DNA of 64,000 nucleotides, from contig JANQPA010000083.1 in the NCBI GenBank assembly GCA_028285545.1, positions 62,001 to 126,000 on the forward strand. The letters are read 5' to 3'. Origin of the DNA: Saprospiraceae bacterium. GTDB taxonomy: Bacteria > Bacteroidota > Bacteroidia > Chitinophagales > Saprospiraceae. Below the pieces are notes generated by a model. It saw only the letters and a program-made list of their open reading frames with translations. It ran no database searches and had not been told where the DNA came from. The first letter of the stretch is position 1, and every line of letters starts with the position of its first letter. Both the position numbers and the translations under genes were made by a program. This document shows positions 47,689 through 56,624 of this stretch, one piece after another.

Positions 47689-49899
47689 ATGATTGATTGC
47701 TCTATTTTTTCATGCCGTTCAACTCTACTTTTATTGCTATTCTTTCTGGTAATATCTAGTTGTACTGTTCAACCTGTTAGCCTAATCACCGAACCAACTT
47801 TTTTAGGTTCAGATCCTTTAATGGTGGAATATGATTTTGAAGGAAAAAATTTAAAAAAAATAAGCATTGAATTAACCTGTATGGGAGCTTATTCTAACCT
47901 TAGTATGAAAAGTGAGCATCAAGTATACCTAGATCACTTAGATATTCCTGACACTGGACATTTTAGATTTGAGGTTTTAATAAATCTGGCTACGAGTGAG
48001 AAAAAACAATTCGCTTTTTCAAAAATAGGAGCAGATTTAATGATCAATCGCATAGAAATTATTGATGCCCAGGATATAGATTTACCTGACTTTCAGGATG
48101 CTTCAGACAAATTAGGTTTAAACACTGAATATACCTGGAAATATGGAGGCCCTTCCATCGCCGACATAAACAATGATGGTTATTACGATTTTATTCTGAA
48201 TAATCATGATAAAGTACCAGCTAAGCTATTTTGGAATGAGAAGGGTAAAAAAGTTGTTGAACATGACAAACCTTTAATGCGCTGGGATATTCATGGAACT
48301 GCAGCGGGCGATTATGATAAGGATGGAGATTTAGATATTTTGATTTCTCAAGGTGGTGGAAATGGCACCAATCCCCAACCACCTCACTTATTGCGCAATG
48401 ATAATGGTCAATTTACTGTCGTAACTAAAGAATCTGGCATAACCCAGGGCTCCCGTGGGCGTTCTGTTCGATGGATTGATATGGATCTGGACGGTGACCT
48501 GGACCTTATTTTTGTAAATGCACAAGGACTGAATACCCTTGATGGTGCTACCCATGTTTTCTATAAAAATTTGGGCAATGGGAATTTTGAAAATATAGGT
48601 TGCGACAGTCTGGAGAGTATTTACGCCGAAAGGATTTTAGTGACCGACATCAATAATGATTTTATTGATGATCTGATAATGTTTGAACCTTTATCCATTT
48701 GGATAGGACAAGGGGACTTTTCTTTTAAAGAAGTGAGCAGCTCTTGGTTACCTGAAAACTTGAAGGGTTTAGGATTCATTACGGCAGTTGCACCTATCGA
48801 TCTTGAAAATGATGGAGATATTGATCTTTACCTAAGTAGAGGGAAGACATACTATCAAATGGCAAATAAGTCATTAGATTTTAATCCCGAAACAAAAAGA
48901 GTGGATATCCGAGATGAAGGTAATAAAGGAACTACGAGTGTAGAATTTGAAGCAGAAGATAGTATCATTTTGTCGGGGATATTTTTATGGTATCGATTGT
49001 ATGATGGAGGTTTTCCAATTCATTTGGGAAGGAATAAAACTACTGTTCATCTTAATGAAAAAGATCGTTTTACCATAAGGCCGTATATGGCTATTGGCTG
49101 GCCGGAGGTAAGAAATGAAAATGGCTGGTATTTAGGATATCTGGGAAGTGGAAAATGGCGTATGGAGTGGCTTCGCAATGATGATATTTATTGGGGAATA
49201 CGAATTTCTATTCAAGGTGTGGATGGTATTCAATCTAAATGGACTCCTCAAAATCGAAATGTACAGGATATTTTACTCCGAAATGGAGGTGGGACCTTCA
49301 CAAATGTTTTCGAAGAATGGAATATTCCTCAGGGAGGAAATCATCAGGGGGTAACTGTAGGTGATTTCAACAATGACAGCCACATGGATCTCTTTGTTTA
49401 TCGATTTGGTTTTCTAAGATCAAGAGTATCTGATTGGCTTCTCATCAATAACGGAAAAGGTCGATTTGAACAAACTACTTCTCATGGAGCCAGAGATTTT
49501 GAAGATCCTGGACATGGAGATATGGGCCAGGCTTTTGACTTTGATTTGGATGGCGATATTGATTTATTGAGTGGAAGCGATAATCCAGGCAAATGGTATT
49601 TATATCAAAATAATGAAAAGGGAAATAAGCACCATGTTCTGGTGAGAGTAGGAAATAGTCCAAAAGAGAAGGTAGATCCCATCTCAGCAGTAGTAACAGT
49701 AGAAACATCTAAAAATCTTTACAAAAGGAGAGTAGGTTCAGCAGGCGCTGTACATTCCCAAAGTTTGTTGAATACCATTCATTTTGGTTTAGGGAAGGAA
49801 AATTATATTCTTAAAATTCAGGTCCGATGGAGAAATGGGGAGGTGGCAGAATTAGACAACATAAAAGCCAATCAATTGTATCATATACCTGTAAATTAA
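47689..49899 (+). CDS. FG-GAP/VCBS and ASPIC/UnbV lipoprotein
   Basis: Start chosen at ATG 47689, which opens a lipoprotein signal ending FFLVISSC. The 736-residue protein carries an N-terminal beta-sandwich (~30-130), FG-GAP/VCBS repeats (DINNDGYYDF, DYDKDGDLDILI, DMDLDGDLDLIF, DLENDGDIDLYL, DFNNDSHMDLFV, DFDLDGDIDLLS) interrupted by an unassigned domain (~430-530), and a C-terminal ASPIC/UnbV domain with the GSAGAVHSQSLLNTIHFGLG motif. It should be a propeller at the outer membrane. An agar-locus operator drives it, so a role in glycan binding or adhesion during growth on agar is inferred. It converges on the second GH50 gene. Confidence 0.85.
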   Translation: MIDCSIFSCRSTLLLLLFFLVISSCTVQPVSLITEPTFLGSDPLMVEYDFEGKNLKKISIELTCMGAYSNLSMKSEHQVYLDHLDIPDTGHFRFEVLINLATSEKKQFAFSKIGADLMINRIEIIDAQDIDLPDFQDASDKLGLNTEYTWKYGGPSIADINNDGYYDFILNNHDKVPAKLFWNEKGKKVVEHDKPLMRWDIHGTAAGDYDKDGDLDILISQGGGNGTNPQPPHLLRNDNGQFTVVTKESGITQGSRGRSVRWIDMDLDGDLDLIFVNAQGLNTLDGATHVFYKNLGNGNFENIGCDSLESIYAERILVTDINNDFIDDLIMFEPLSIWIGQGDFSFKEVSSSWLPENLKGLGFITAVAPIDLENDGDIDLYLSRGKTYYQMANKSLDFNPETKRVDIRDEGNKGTTSVEFEAEDSIILSGIFLWYRLYDGGFPIHLGRNKTTVHLNEKDRFTIRPYMAIGWPEVRNENGWYLGYLGSGKWRMEWLRNDDIYWGIRISIQGVDGIQSKWTPQNRNVQDILLRNGGGTFTNVFEEWNIPQGGNHQGVTVGDFNNDSHMDLFVYRFGFLRSRVSDWLLINNGKGRFEQTTSHGARDFEDPGHGDMGQAFDFDLDGDIDLLSGSDNPGKWYLYQNNEKGNKHHVLVRVGNSPKEKVDPISAVVTVETSKNLYKRRVGSAGAVHSQSLLNTIHFGLGKENYILKIQVRWRNGEVAELDNIKANQLYHIPVN

Positions 49900-49913
49900 T
49901 CCGAGCTATCTTA

Positions 49914-49970
49914 TTAAAATGAATCGCAATATAATCCTTCCATACAGGACGACATTACGATTCATTTTAA
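49914..49970. terminator. hairpin between convergent ASPIC and GH50 genes
   Basis: Perfect 13-bp arms TTAAAATGAATCG (49914-49926) and CGATTCATTTTAA (49958-49970) flank a 31-nt loop, between stop codons of two convergent genes. Confidence 0.6.
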
Positions 49971-49977
49971 TTCGGAA

Positions 49978-52329
49978 TTATTGAATATTTCCAAACCGTC
50001 TTTGATACATACCGCTATTTATTTCTTTAGCAGTCTTTACCATGGATTGATAAGGGACATCTGTAATTCTTACAAATCCAACATTATAATTTTCACCATC
50101 ATGTGCCCTTCCTGAGGTGGGTGAATCTATGTATTGAAACCAATGTGCTCCAACAAAATAGGGGTTGTCAATAACTGTTTCCATGTATTTTTTATACATC
50201 CTTGCCCTATCTTCATGATCGGATGAATAGACTACACCGGGATTGAATAAACCAGATGCAAGGGTACCCATATGAAATTCACCAATAATACTTGGGCGGT
50301 CAATATCTTCTAAAAATTTCCAATATTTTGTTCCTATTGCTTCTTCATAATAGTTGTAACTAAAAATATCGACATATTTTATAGCTGCATTCCTTACTTC
50401 TTCACTCATCCCCCAGGAAGCAAAACGACAGCCAAGGTATAAATGATTGGGGAGCACTTCTTCGAGTGCATCATGAACTACCTGAAAATATTTTGTAGCA
50501 TAGGCTTCTAACATATCGGATAAATCTTCGACCATTTTGTCGCTAAAGGATTCCTTATTGATGTAATTGACGCCTTCTGCAAGCAATGTCCAACTTTCTA
50601 TATTCGTTTCCCATGCTTCATTTAAATCTTTAATTGAAGCATATTTGTTTTTAAGCCTACGAATAAACTCATTTTTAATAGGGCTCTCATTCGCTTTCAA
50701 ATTAAGTGCGTGCAAAACAATACCATATTGCCCGTTAATAGTACCCGGGTTGCCCCAGCTTTTTTCATTGTCTACAAATACGCCAATACACCAAGGGTTA
50801 CCTTTAACTTCCTCAGCAATAACATTAACAGTAACCCTGGCTCTTCTTTCAAACTCAGGATCAAAAACATCAGGCATAGGACCCCAATAATCAAAACCTG
50901 ACCTTACTGTTTTAAAATTGCCGATGATCCATCCGTTAGCGAAATAGGGCATACGGTTTTTATGATAAAATTCATAGGCGGCCCAATTCCCAAATGAAGT
51001 AAAACCCCAGTTTAGAAAACGATCTAGGGTTACATCCTCCCATTTTTTTCGATGCGCATTTGGCGTTGGTTCGCCATACCTTCTTTCCAAGTTAGCTTGA
51101 TAGTGACTATAGGTTTCCCCATGTGCAAAAGGACCAATATGTTGTTCTCGACGGTAGCTATAGTTATTGGCCAATGGATCATCATAAGCAGGTAATCCTT
51201 CGAACATTTTATTTCGCTCTGGATAAGCAATATATGCTGTGCTTGTTACCTCATCACTTAATGCTACCATTCCCCTAGAATCTTCTGGAGTCACATCTTC
51301 CGGATCTCTATAACGAACGGTATCATTTTTGAAATCGACACCTGTGAATGTTGTTGTATTCGCCATTCGCACATTTGCAATTCCATGAGAAAAGAATAAA
51401 TAACCATCTGGATCAACCATAGCCCATTTGCCATTTATTTTTTCTGTTCGGAAAAAACCCGTAGCTTCAAGTTGAGGCCCTTCTGCCCATCCACCAAAGC
51501 GACTTCTGCCAGACATCCTTCCTTCCTTGGCTAAGGTATTTAACTCCTCTTCAGCAAGGTTTTTTAACTGTTCATCTGATGATATTTTTCCTTCAAAAGA
51601 GTTCTTTGCACTTTGTCCATATTTATCAATGATATTAACCAGATAATTATCATCTTTTTCAGGGCTTTCCACTAATCGAATATTGTCGAGGATAATCTCT
51701 TTATCTGCAATAGGGTGAGAAACTTTGATATGGATGGCAGTTATGGTAGAATAATCTACTGGCTGTTTTAGTCCTCGAATGATCATTTTTAAGGATTCCG
51801 TATTCCAAGGGTGAGGCTCATCTCGTAATCCTGTGTCTGTATCCAGATATTTTCCGGCTAGTTCAAAGAAGAGATTTTTGGTTTGGCCAACTGGAATTAC
51901 TGCTGACCTTCTTAAGCTTTTACCTTCTCCATTTACCACGATAACATGTAATTGAATCGAATAAACTTCGGTGATATTAGTAGCATCTAATACCAGGCAA
52001 AAGTTTTCAAACTGGCTGGCATCAATTGGAGTTTTAGGAGTGATTTCGATGCCTGGATTTTTTTCATCTCCTTTAAATGCCAGCTTCAAGGCATTTTTAC
52101 CATTTGTTACCCCTAAGCCAGAAACCAGATCCATTTTAGTATCTACATTCTTAATTTCTGACGTAAGGTTTTCTTCTTCAAAATCAAATAGCATTAATTG
52201 TTCTCTGCCATTCCAAAAGTCATCGCTTTGAGAATTACTTCTTTGATTTGTTTGAGAGCATGATATGGCAAAAAGCACCGTAATTGAAAGAAGGAAGAGC
52301 CTGATTATCAAAGCATTTTTCATGGTCAA
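49978..52329 (-). CDS. GH50 beta-agarase lipoprotein, second copy
   Basis: A 783-residue paralogue of the GH50 at 30645. The N-terminus is a lipoprotein signal (MKNALIIRLFLLSITVLFAI then SC; ATG 52329 or 52323). A CBM-like sandwich (~45-220) precedes the barrel, which shows GGWAEGPQLEATGFFRTEK. Probable acid/base is E522 in FVDNEKSWGN and nucleophile E684 in IIGEFHMGTL. It is longer than copy 1, with an insertion around the first barrel strands (FTGVDFKNDTVRYRDPEDVTPED). It lies alone on the minus strand; the motif copy at 52467 is the nearest regulatory candidate but points the other way. Confidence 0.9.
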   Translation of the reverse strand: MTMKNALIIRLFLLSITVLFAISCSQTNQRSNSQSDDFWNGREQLMLFDFEEENLTSEIKNVDTKMDLVSGLGVTNGKNALKLAFKGDEKNPGIEITPKTPIDASQFENFCLVLDATNITEVYSIQLHVIVVNGEGKSLRRSAVIPVGQTKNLFFELAGKYLDTDTGLRDEPHPWNTESLKMIIRGLKQPVDYSTITAIHIKVSHPIADKEIILDNIRLVESPEKDDNYLVNIIDKYGQSAKNSFEGKISSDEQLKNLAEEELNTLAKEGRMSGRSRFGGWAEGPQLEATGFFRTEKINGKWAMVDPDGYLFFSHGIANVRMANTTTFTGVDFKNDTVRYRDPEDVTPEDSRGMVALSDEVTSTAYIAYPERNKMFEGLPAYDDPLANNYSYRREQHIGPFAHGETYSHYQANLERRYGEPTPNAHRKKWEDVTLDRFLNWGFTSFGNWAAYEFYHKNRMPYFANGWIIGNFKTVRSGFDYWGPMPDVFDPEFERRARVTVNVIAEEVKGNPWCIGVFVDNEKSWGNPGTINGQYGIVLHALNLKANESPIKNEFIRRLKNKYASIKDLNEAWETNIESWTLLAEGVNYINKESFSDKMVEDLSDMLEAYATKYFQVVHDALEEVLPNHLYLGCRFASWGMSEEVRNAAIKYVDIFSYNYYEEAIGTKYWKFLEDIDRPSIIGEFHMGTLASGLFNPGVVYSSDHEDRARMYKKYMETVIDNPYFVGAHWFQYIDSPTSGRAHDGENYNVGFVRITDVPYQSMVKTAKEINSGMYQRRFGNIQ

Positions 52330-52466
52330 TTGAATTGAATTTACGATTAGATAATCGATTAATTTCTGATTTGAGAGACAGATTGATCAACCGATTAAAA
52401 AAATTCCAGCTTGAAATTGAGAAAAAATTATGATCGTAGGATATTTTAAAATTGGAAAGTTCGTTT

Positions 52467-52485
52467 TGTTAAGTTTTTGTTCAGT
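52467..52485 (+). promoter_or_regulatory. direct-repeat motif copy (site G) upstream of GH50
   Basis: TGTTAAGTTTTTGTTCAGT matches 17 of 19 consensus positions but faces away from the GH50 gene, which starts 138 bp to the left, and has no -7 box at 31 nt. It could regulate GH50 from the reverse orientation or be a decoy. The rest of the 483-bp gap 52330-52812 holds only the promoter listed next. Confidence 0.35.
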
Positions 52486-52715
52486 CCCGTTTCCAGTAAA
52501 ACAGATATGGTAAGTGTTTTTCTCAAGTAGACTTTTGAGGTAATGTTTAGTAAGGATGCCTCTGGAAAACTATGGAGATGAAAAACAAAGGTTCATACAT
52601 TATTAATTTGGTTAGGACTTGGGTGTGACGATTGTTGCTGCATGCCCATTTTTATTTTGATGTGGCAAGATCAGCTTGGGTATGGGAGCAGCAAATCAAG
52701 AAAAAAGAAGTGTCT

Positions 52716-52748
52716 TTTGAGAAATGAAAAAGCGGTGTTGTACCTTTA
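52716..52748 (+). promoter_or_regulatory. Bacteroidota-type promoter for the DUF2156-like gene
   Basis: TTTG (52716-52719), a 21-nt spacer and TACCTTTA (52741-52748) match the Bacteroidota -33/-7 pattern at all but the last position. The start codon at 52813 is 64 nt downstream. Confidence 0.55.
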
Positions 52749-52812
52749 AGGTAATTTTTTAGGAGTAAAAAAAATTGGTAATAAAGGTCGATGGTTAAAA
52801 TTTTATCATTAA

Positions 52813-53778
52813 ATGAAACTCTTCTCTTTTGAATTTTTAAAGGAAGAATTACAAGGCAGCAGAAAGGCTAGAATTGACAGTTACTTATATTCCCCTTTGT
52901 ATTATTTGATTACAGGAAGAAAAGGAGCCTGGCTTTATAGAAATAATTATTCATCGCTCATCATATGTAATCATCCTCATATCCAAAAAAGATTAATGAT
53001 TTTTCCTGAAATTGGTTTGGCAGATTACAGTTTAACTGCATCTGTTTTAGGAATGCTCGATTTTCCCAAAAATGGAATTCAGCTTTCTCGATATACTAAT
53101 GAAGATTTAAAAAAGCTAAAGCAATCCTTGGAGATTTTGAATCAATACAAAACCTATGAAATTAAACCAATTGAAGAATTGATTATGGACTGGCGATTTC
53201 CGATACATATTCTGGATACTCAGAAGGTGGCAAGTTTGGAAGGCAAACGCTTTGGTTCAATACGTACCAGGTATAATAAAGCCAAATCGAGCATAACATT
53301 TGCTTCTATTTCAGCCAAAAGTGATTTAAATGCTTTGCGTGCTGTATTAAAATTCTGGGAAGGAAATATGATTTTGAAGGGTAAAGATTCTAAGGATATG
53401 GCCGAATTCTATTTAACTCTTTTTGAGTTAATTAAAATCCATCCGGAATCAATAAATGGACTTTTATTTATGAATGACCGTAGACCTGTAGGATTTTGTA
53501 TCTGGGATCAGCCAAAGGAAGATACAGCAAACTCATTGGTAAATTTGGGGGATACCAATATTTCAGGATTATCTGATTATCAAACGGTAGTTTTGTGTCA
53601 AATTTTAATTGCCAGGGGCATCCAATTTTTAAATCTAGGAGGGTCTGAAACAGTGGGACTTAATGACTTTAAAGTTAAATTTCGACCCGCTTTTTCAATT
53701 GATGTTTTATCTGCTGAGATTAAATTGAAGAAAACTGGGAATAATCCAATAGAAAGGTTTGAAATTGTACCAGAATAG
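52813..53778 (+). CDS. DUF2156-like (lysylphosphatidylglycerol synthetase C-terminal type) protein
   Basis: A 321-residue soluble protein. The C-terminal segment (GLLFMNDRRPVGFCIWDQP ... IQFLNLGGSETVGLNDFKVKFRPAF) resembles the GNAT-like acyltransferase fold of DUF2156 and MprF C-terminal domains, which transfer aminoacyl groups from tRNA to lipids. No membrane helices are present, so it is not a full MprF. Single gene with its own promoter, next to tRNA-Pro on the opposite strand. Substrate unknown. Confidence 0.6.
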   Translation: MKLFSFEFLKEELQGSRKARIDSYLYSPLYYLITGRKGAWLYRNNYSSLIICNHPHIQKRLMIFPEIGLADYSLTASVLGMLDFPKNGIQLSRYTNEDLKKLKQSLEILNQYKTYEIKPIEELIMDWRFPIHILDTQKVASLEGKRFGSIRTRYNKAKSSITFASISAKSDLNALRAVLKFWEGNMILKGKDSKDMAEFYLTLFELIKIHPESINGLLFMNDRRPVGFCIWDQPKEDTANSLVNLGDTNISGLSDYQTVVLCQILIARGIQFLNLGGSETVGLNDFKVKFRPAFSIDVLSAEIKLKKTGNNPIERFEIVPE

Positions 53779-53816
53779 CAACATGGCTATTAAATTAAAT
53801 GAATTTTTTAATGCAA

Positions 53817-53852
53817 AAAAAGGTCCTTTCGACTAGTCGAAAGTACCTTTTT
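53817..53852. terminator. bidirectional terminator between DUF2156-like gene and tRNA-Pro
   Basis: A near-perfect hairpin: AAAAAGGT and CTTTCGA pair with TCGAAAG and ACCTTTTT around CTAG, with one C/T mismatch. A and T runs on both sides suit termination in both directions. Confidence 0.75.
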
Positions 53853-53861
53853 AAGAATTTG

Positions 53862-53936
53862 TCGGGATGAGAGGATTTGAACCTCCGGCCTCACGCCCCC
53901 CAGACGTGCACTCTAACCGGGCTGAGCTACATCCCG
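53862..53936 (-). tRNA. tRNA-Pro(GGG)
   Basis: The minus strand folds as a cloverleaf: acceptor CGGGATG/CATCCCG, D-stem GCTC/GAGT, anticodon stem CACGT/GCGTG around loop CTGGGGG (anticodon GGG), five-base variable loop, T-arm GGAGG-TTCAAAT-CCTCT, discriminator A. CCA is not encoded. Confidence 0.93.
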
Positions 53937-54147
53937 AAATGGTATTGGGTAGTTTGTATTTAGTATTGAGATAACCATCATTTAAATGGAATAATTCCCT
54001 ATGACCCACTACTTTTTTACCGGATGGCAAATTTATACAATTTTTGGAGTATGTCCAATAAAAACGGAGTTTTAAATTCTCTTCAATAATTGGTTGACTT
54101 ATCCTGAAAAAAGCGGACTAAGTAGTAGAACCCAAAAATTGAAAATT

Positions 54148-55059
54148 ATGAGAAATCAAAAGAAAAACTGGAGCTATCCATTTTTTGTAGCCTTACTATT
54201 TTTACTCAATGCCTGCCAAAACAAAGATTCTTGTCAATTCAATGATGCCGTTTTTGAAAATTTACCCTCTCCTGTGGAAGAGGGATGGATCATTGAAGAA
54301 GGAGATGATATAGTTGAGACAAATACGGAACATCAGATTGCGAAATTTGAATTGAAAACGGGTGGAATAGCTTACTTTGTAAACCTATCAGAAAATGAAA
54401 ATGCTCCAAGTATTGGACTAATTACCATAAAACCGCACATCTCACGAGGACAGAGTCCACAAAATACTCTGAGGTCCCCACTTGAAATATTCCAATCCCT
54501 AAAAGAAGATGGAAACAATACTCCTGCCTTATTTGAACGTCATCACCGTAGCCTAGCCGCTCTGGGACGCTTTCCTACCCAGCCTCGAAACTTTCAAAGC
54601 CCTCCCTGGAGTGGGGGTAGTTCAGATTTGCCGCCGGAATATGGCCCTGTAGATTTATGTGCTGATGGTGGTTTTGCTGCCAACTGGGCCTGGTTTTCCA
54701 TGGGGCATGGTGTAAATAATCAGCATACCGAAGTTCCTTTTGAGCTATGGACAGGGTGGAGTGTATTAACGGGAACTTCCGAAGCTCGCTCCGTGGCTAT
54801 ATGTCTTCCACATCAGGAAAATGTGAATGGTGCCAATCCCCAAGCTAGATACATTATCTCCAATAAAGAGGGAAATGGTCCATGGGTAAATATATTTGAT
54901 AGTGGTTGGCTTAGTAGAGGAGAAGGGATTGGATTTCAAACCTACGGACCAGGAAATGGCAGAACCCGAATTCGAGTGATTACTCAGAATGACGATCACT
55001 ATTATTTTTGGGCAGGAGCCAGTTGGGGCAATCCTAGCGATTGGATTAGTCCAAATTAA
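54148..55059 (+). CDS. orphan lipoprotein of unknown function
   Basis: Start taken at ATG 54148, which begins a lipoprotein signal (MRNQKKNWSYPFFVALLFLL then NAC, Cys23). The 303-residue protein has an extracytoplasmic domain rich in Trp, Gly and Asn (DGGFAANWAWFSMGHGVNNQ, GPWVNIFDSGWLSRGEGIGF, YYFWAGASWGNPSDW). The last part has a beta-sandwich feel, but no known family is recognised and no catalytic motif stands out. It is a single gene between tRNA-Pro and the HD hydrolase. Possibly a surface carbohydrate- or protein-binding lipoprotein. Confidence 0.7.
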   Translation: MRNQKKNWSYPFFVALLFLLNACQNKDSCQFNDAVFENLPSPVEEGWIIEEGDDIVETNTEHQIAKFELKTGGIAYFVNLSENENAPSIGLITIKPHISRGQSPQNTLRSPLEIFQSLKEDGNNTPALFERHHRSLAALGRFPTQPRNFQSPPWSGGSSDLPPEYGPVDLCADGGFAANWAWFSMGHGVNNQHTEVPFELWTGWSVLTGTSEARSVAICLPHQENVNGANPQARYIISNKEGNGPWVNIFDSGWLSRGEGIGFQTYGPGNGRTRIRVITQNDDHYYFWAGASWGNPSDWISPN

Positions 55060-55086
55060 TACCCAAGAAAAATGGTTCTCGGTAGA

Positions 55087-55119
55087 TTGAGGGTTTATTC
55101 TGCAAATTGCTTATCCTTG
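55087..55119 (+). promoter_or_regulatory. possible promoter of the HD-domain gene
   Basis: TTG (55087-55089), 22 nt, then TATCCTTG (55112-55119), which fits TAnnTTTG at five of six positions. Start codon ATG lies at 55136. Confidence 0.4.
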
Positions 55120-55135
55120 TGAAAAAGATTTAAGT

Positions 55136-55795
55136 ATGTCAAAAAGTCCCAATCTATTAATTAACAATACTGTTGCTTTTGTTAGACAAACCCTCGCCAA
55201 TGCTGAAGGAGGCCACGATTGGTTCCACATCGAAAGGGTCTGGAAATTATCCAAAAGAATCGCCCAGGAAGAAAAAGTAGATCTCCTGGTTGTGGAACTT
55301 GGCGCACTGCTTCACGATATTGCAGATGCTAAATTTCATGCGGGGGATGAAAGTTTGGGACCCCAAAAGGCAAGTGCATTCCTTCATTCTCAGGGAGTGG
55401 AAAAAGGTGTTATTGACCATATTGTAAAGATCATCGCTCATATTTCTTTTAAAGGTGGAAACCATAATCAGGAGTTTAACTCTCCTGAACTAATGGTGGT
55501 CCAGGATGCAGATCGCTTGGATGCCATCGGTGCTATAGGCATAGCCCGTACCTTCAATTACGGAGGATTCAAAAACCGGAAATTGTACGACCCTTCCATC
55601 CCTCCCAAATTAAACATGACCCGAGAAGAATATAAAAAGAATGAGGCCCCTACCATCAATCATTTTTATGAAAAATTGCTATTACTTAAAGATCGAATGA
55701 ACACCCAAACCGGGAAAATGATGGCGGAACAAAGACATCAGTTTATGGAGCTGTTTTTAGAGGAGTTTTATAAGGAATGGGAGGGAGAACTTTGA
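55136..55795 (+). CDS. HD-domain phosphohydrolase
   Basis: A 219-residue cytosolic metal-dependent phosphohydrolase of the YedJ/YpgQ type. HD signature residues are H31 (WFHIERVW), H60-D61 (LLHDIADAK) and D in VQDADRLDAIGAIGIARTF. These proteins hydrolyse nucleotides or related phosphoesters; the precise substrate is not known. Stand-alone gene with a plausible promoter 17 nt before the start codon. The gap after it repeats short words (GGAGACA, GAGATAAATTGT) seen at 14617-14671. Confidence 0.85.
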   Translation: MSKSPNLLINNTVAFVRQTLANAEGGHDWFHIERVWKLSKRIAQEEKVDLLVVELGALLHDIADAKFHAGDESLGPQKASAFLHSQGVEKGVIDHIVKIIAHISFKGGNHNQEFNSPELMVVQDADRLDAIGAIGIARTFNYGGFKNRKLYDPSIPPKLNMTREEYKKNEAPTINHFYEKLLLLKDRMNTQTGKMMAEQRHQFMELFLEEFYKEWEGEL

Positions 55796-55885
55796 TTCTT
55801 AGAATTATTTTGAGATAATCAGAGATAAATGGAGACAGGTTGAGATAAATTGTTTAATCAAAATTTTGTTAGAACAGCAAATATT

Positions 55886-56470
55886 TTAAACTGCAATCAT
55901 ATTAAACCCTAACTCCACTATTCTTCTGAATCGATCTTTTTCCCTGTTCAACCTGGCAAAAGTGAACATCCCGTATAACAAACTGAAAAGAAAATAGGCT
56001 AAATCATTTGCGTTTAGGGTTTCCTTTATTTCACCTTTTGATTGGCCTTCCTCTATACAGGTGATTAAAATTTTAAGCCAAGACTGAAATTGCTCATTGG
56101 CCTTTTCTGGAATGGCTCCCGGATGGCCTCCCAATTCAATCGAAAAATGATGGATTAAACAACAGGTCGCAAATTCTTTTTGAGTACTGTAATCTATCAT
56201 TAAAGAAAAATATTTTCGTATTCTTTCTAATGGACTTGCAATGGCTTCATTGAGTAATAATTTTTCTAGATAGGCTCGGTTATAGGATCCGTAATACTCC
56301 AATGTTTGTAAGGCAAACCCTTCTTTGCTTCCAAAATGATAATAAAAAGAGGAACGTGGGAAATCAGCTTCCCTGAGTATTTCATCTGTTCCTGTTTTAC
56401 AATACCCTTGTAATCGGAATAACTGATCTCCTATATTTAGTATATGCTGTAAATCGTGTTTCTTCGCCAT
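55886..56470 (-). CDS. TetR/AcrR-family transcriptional regulator
   Basis: A 194-residue regulator with an N-terminal TetR HTH (ILNIGDQLFRLQGYCKTGTDEILREADFPRSSFYYHFGSKEGFA, ~12-55) and a C-terminal ligand domain with a possible cysteine pair (FATCCLIHH). A perfect 18-bp palindrome sits on its own promoter, so it probably represses itself. No target gene other than itself is obvious; the D-aminoacylase gene upstream is on the same strand and 155 bp away. Confidence 0.88.
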   Translation of the reverse strand: MAKKHDLQHILNIGDQLFRLQGYCKTGTDEILREADFPRSSFYYHFGSKEGFALQTLEYYGSYNRAYLEKLLLNEAIASPLERIRKYFSLMIDYSTQKEFATCCLIHHFSIELGGHPGAIPEKANEQFQSWLKILITCIEEGQSKGEIKETLNANDLAYFLFSLLYGMFTFARLNREKDRFRRIVELGFNMIAV

Positions 56471-56479
56471 TTTTTTAAA

Positions 56480-56525
56480 TTGTACTGATCAGTACAAAGC
56501 TAAGTTTTATTTCATTCTGAAACAA
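56480..56525 (-). promoter_or_regulatory. TetR promoter with overlapping palindromic operator
   Basis: Minus-strand TTG (56525-56523), a 20-nt spacer and TAGCTTTG (56502-56495) exactly match the Bacteroidota promoter. The perfect 18-bp palindrome TTGTACTGATCAGTACAA (56480-56497) overlaps the last bases of the -7 box and the start region. The start codon is 10 nt beyond. A bound dimer here would block transcription. Confidence 0.8.
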
Positions 56526-56624
56526 GGAAAGGAATAGTATAATGTAAAAAGTAAAAGGTAGAAAGACATGGATAAGTATTATTCCATTCAAAATTCAAAA
56601 TTTATCATTTGTCATTAAAATCTG

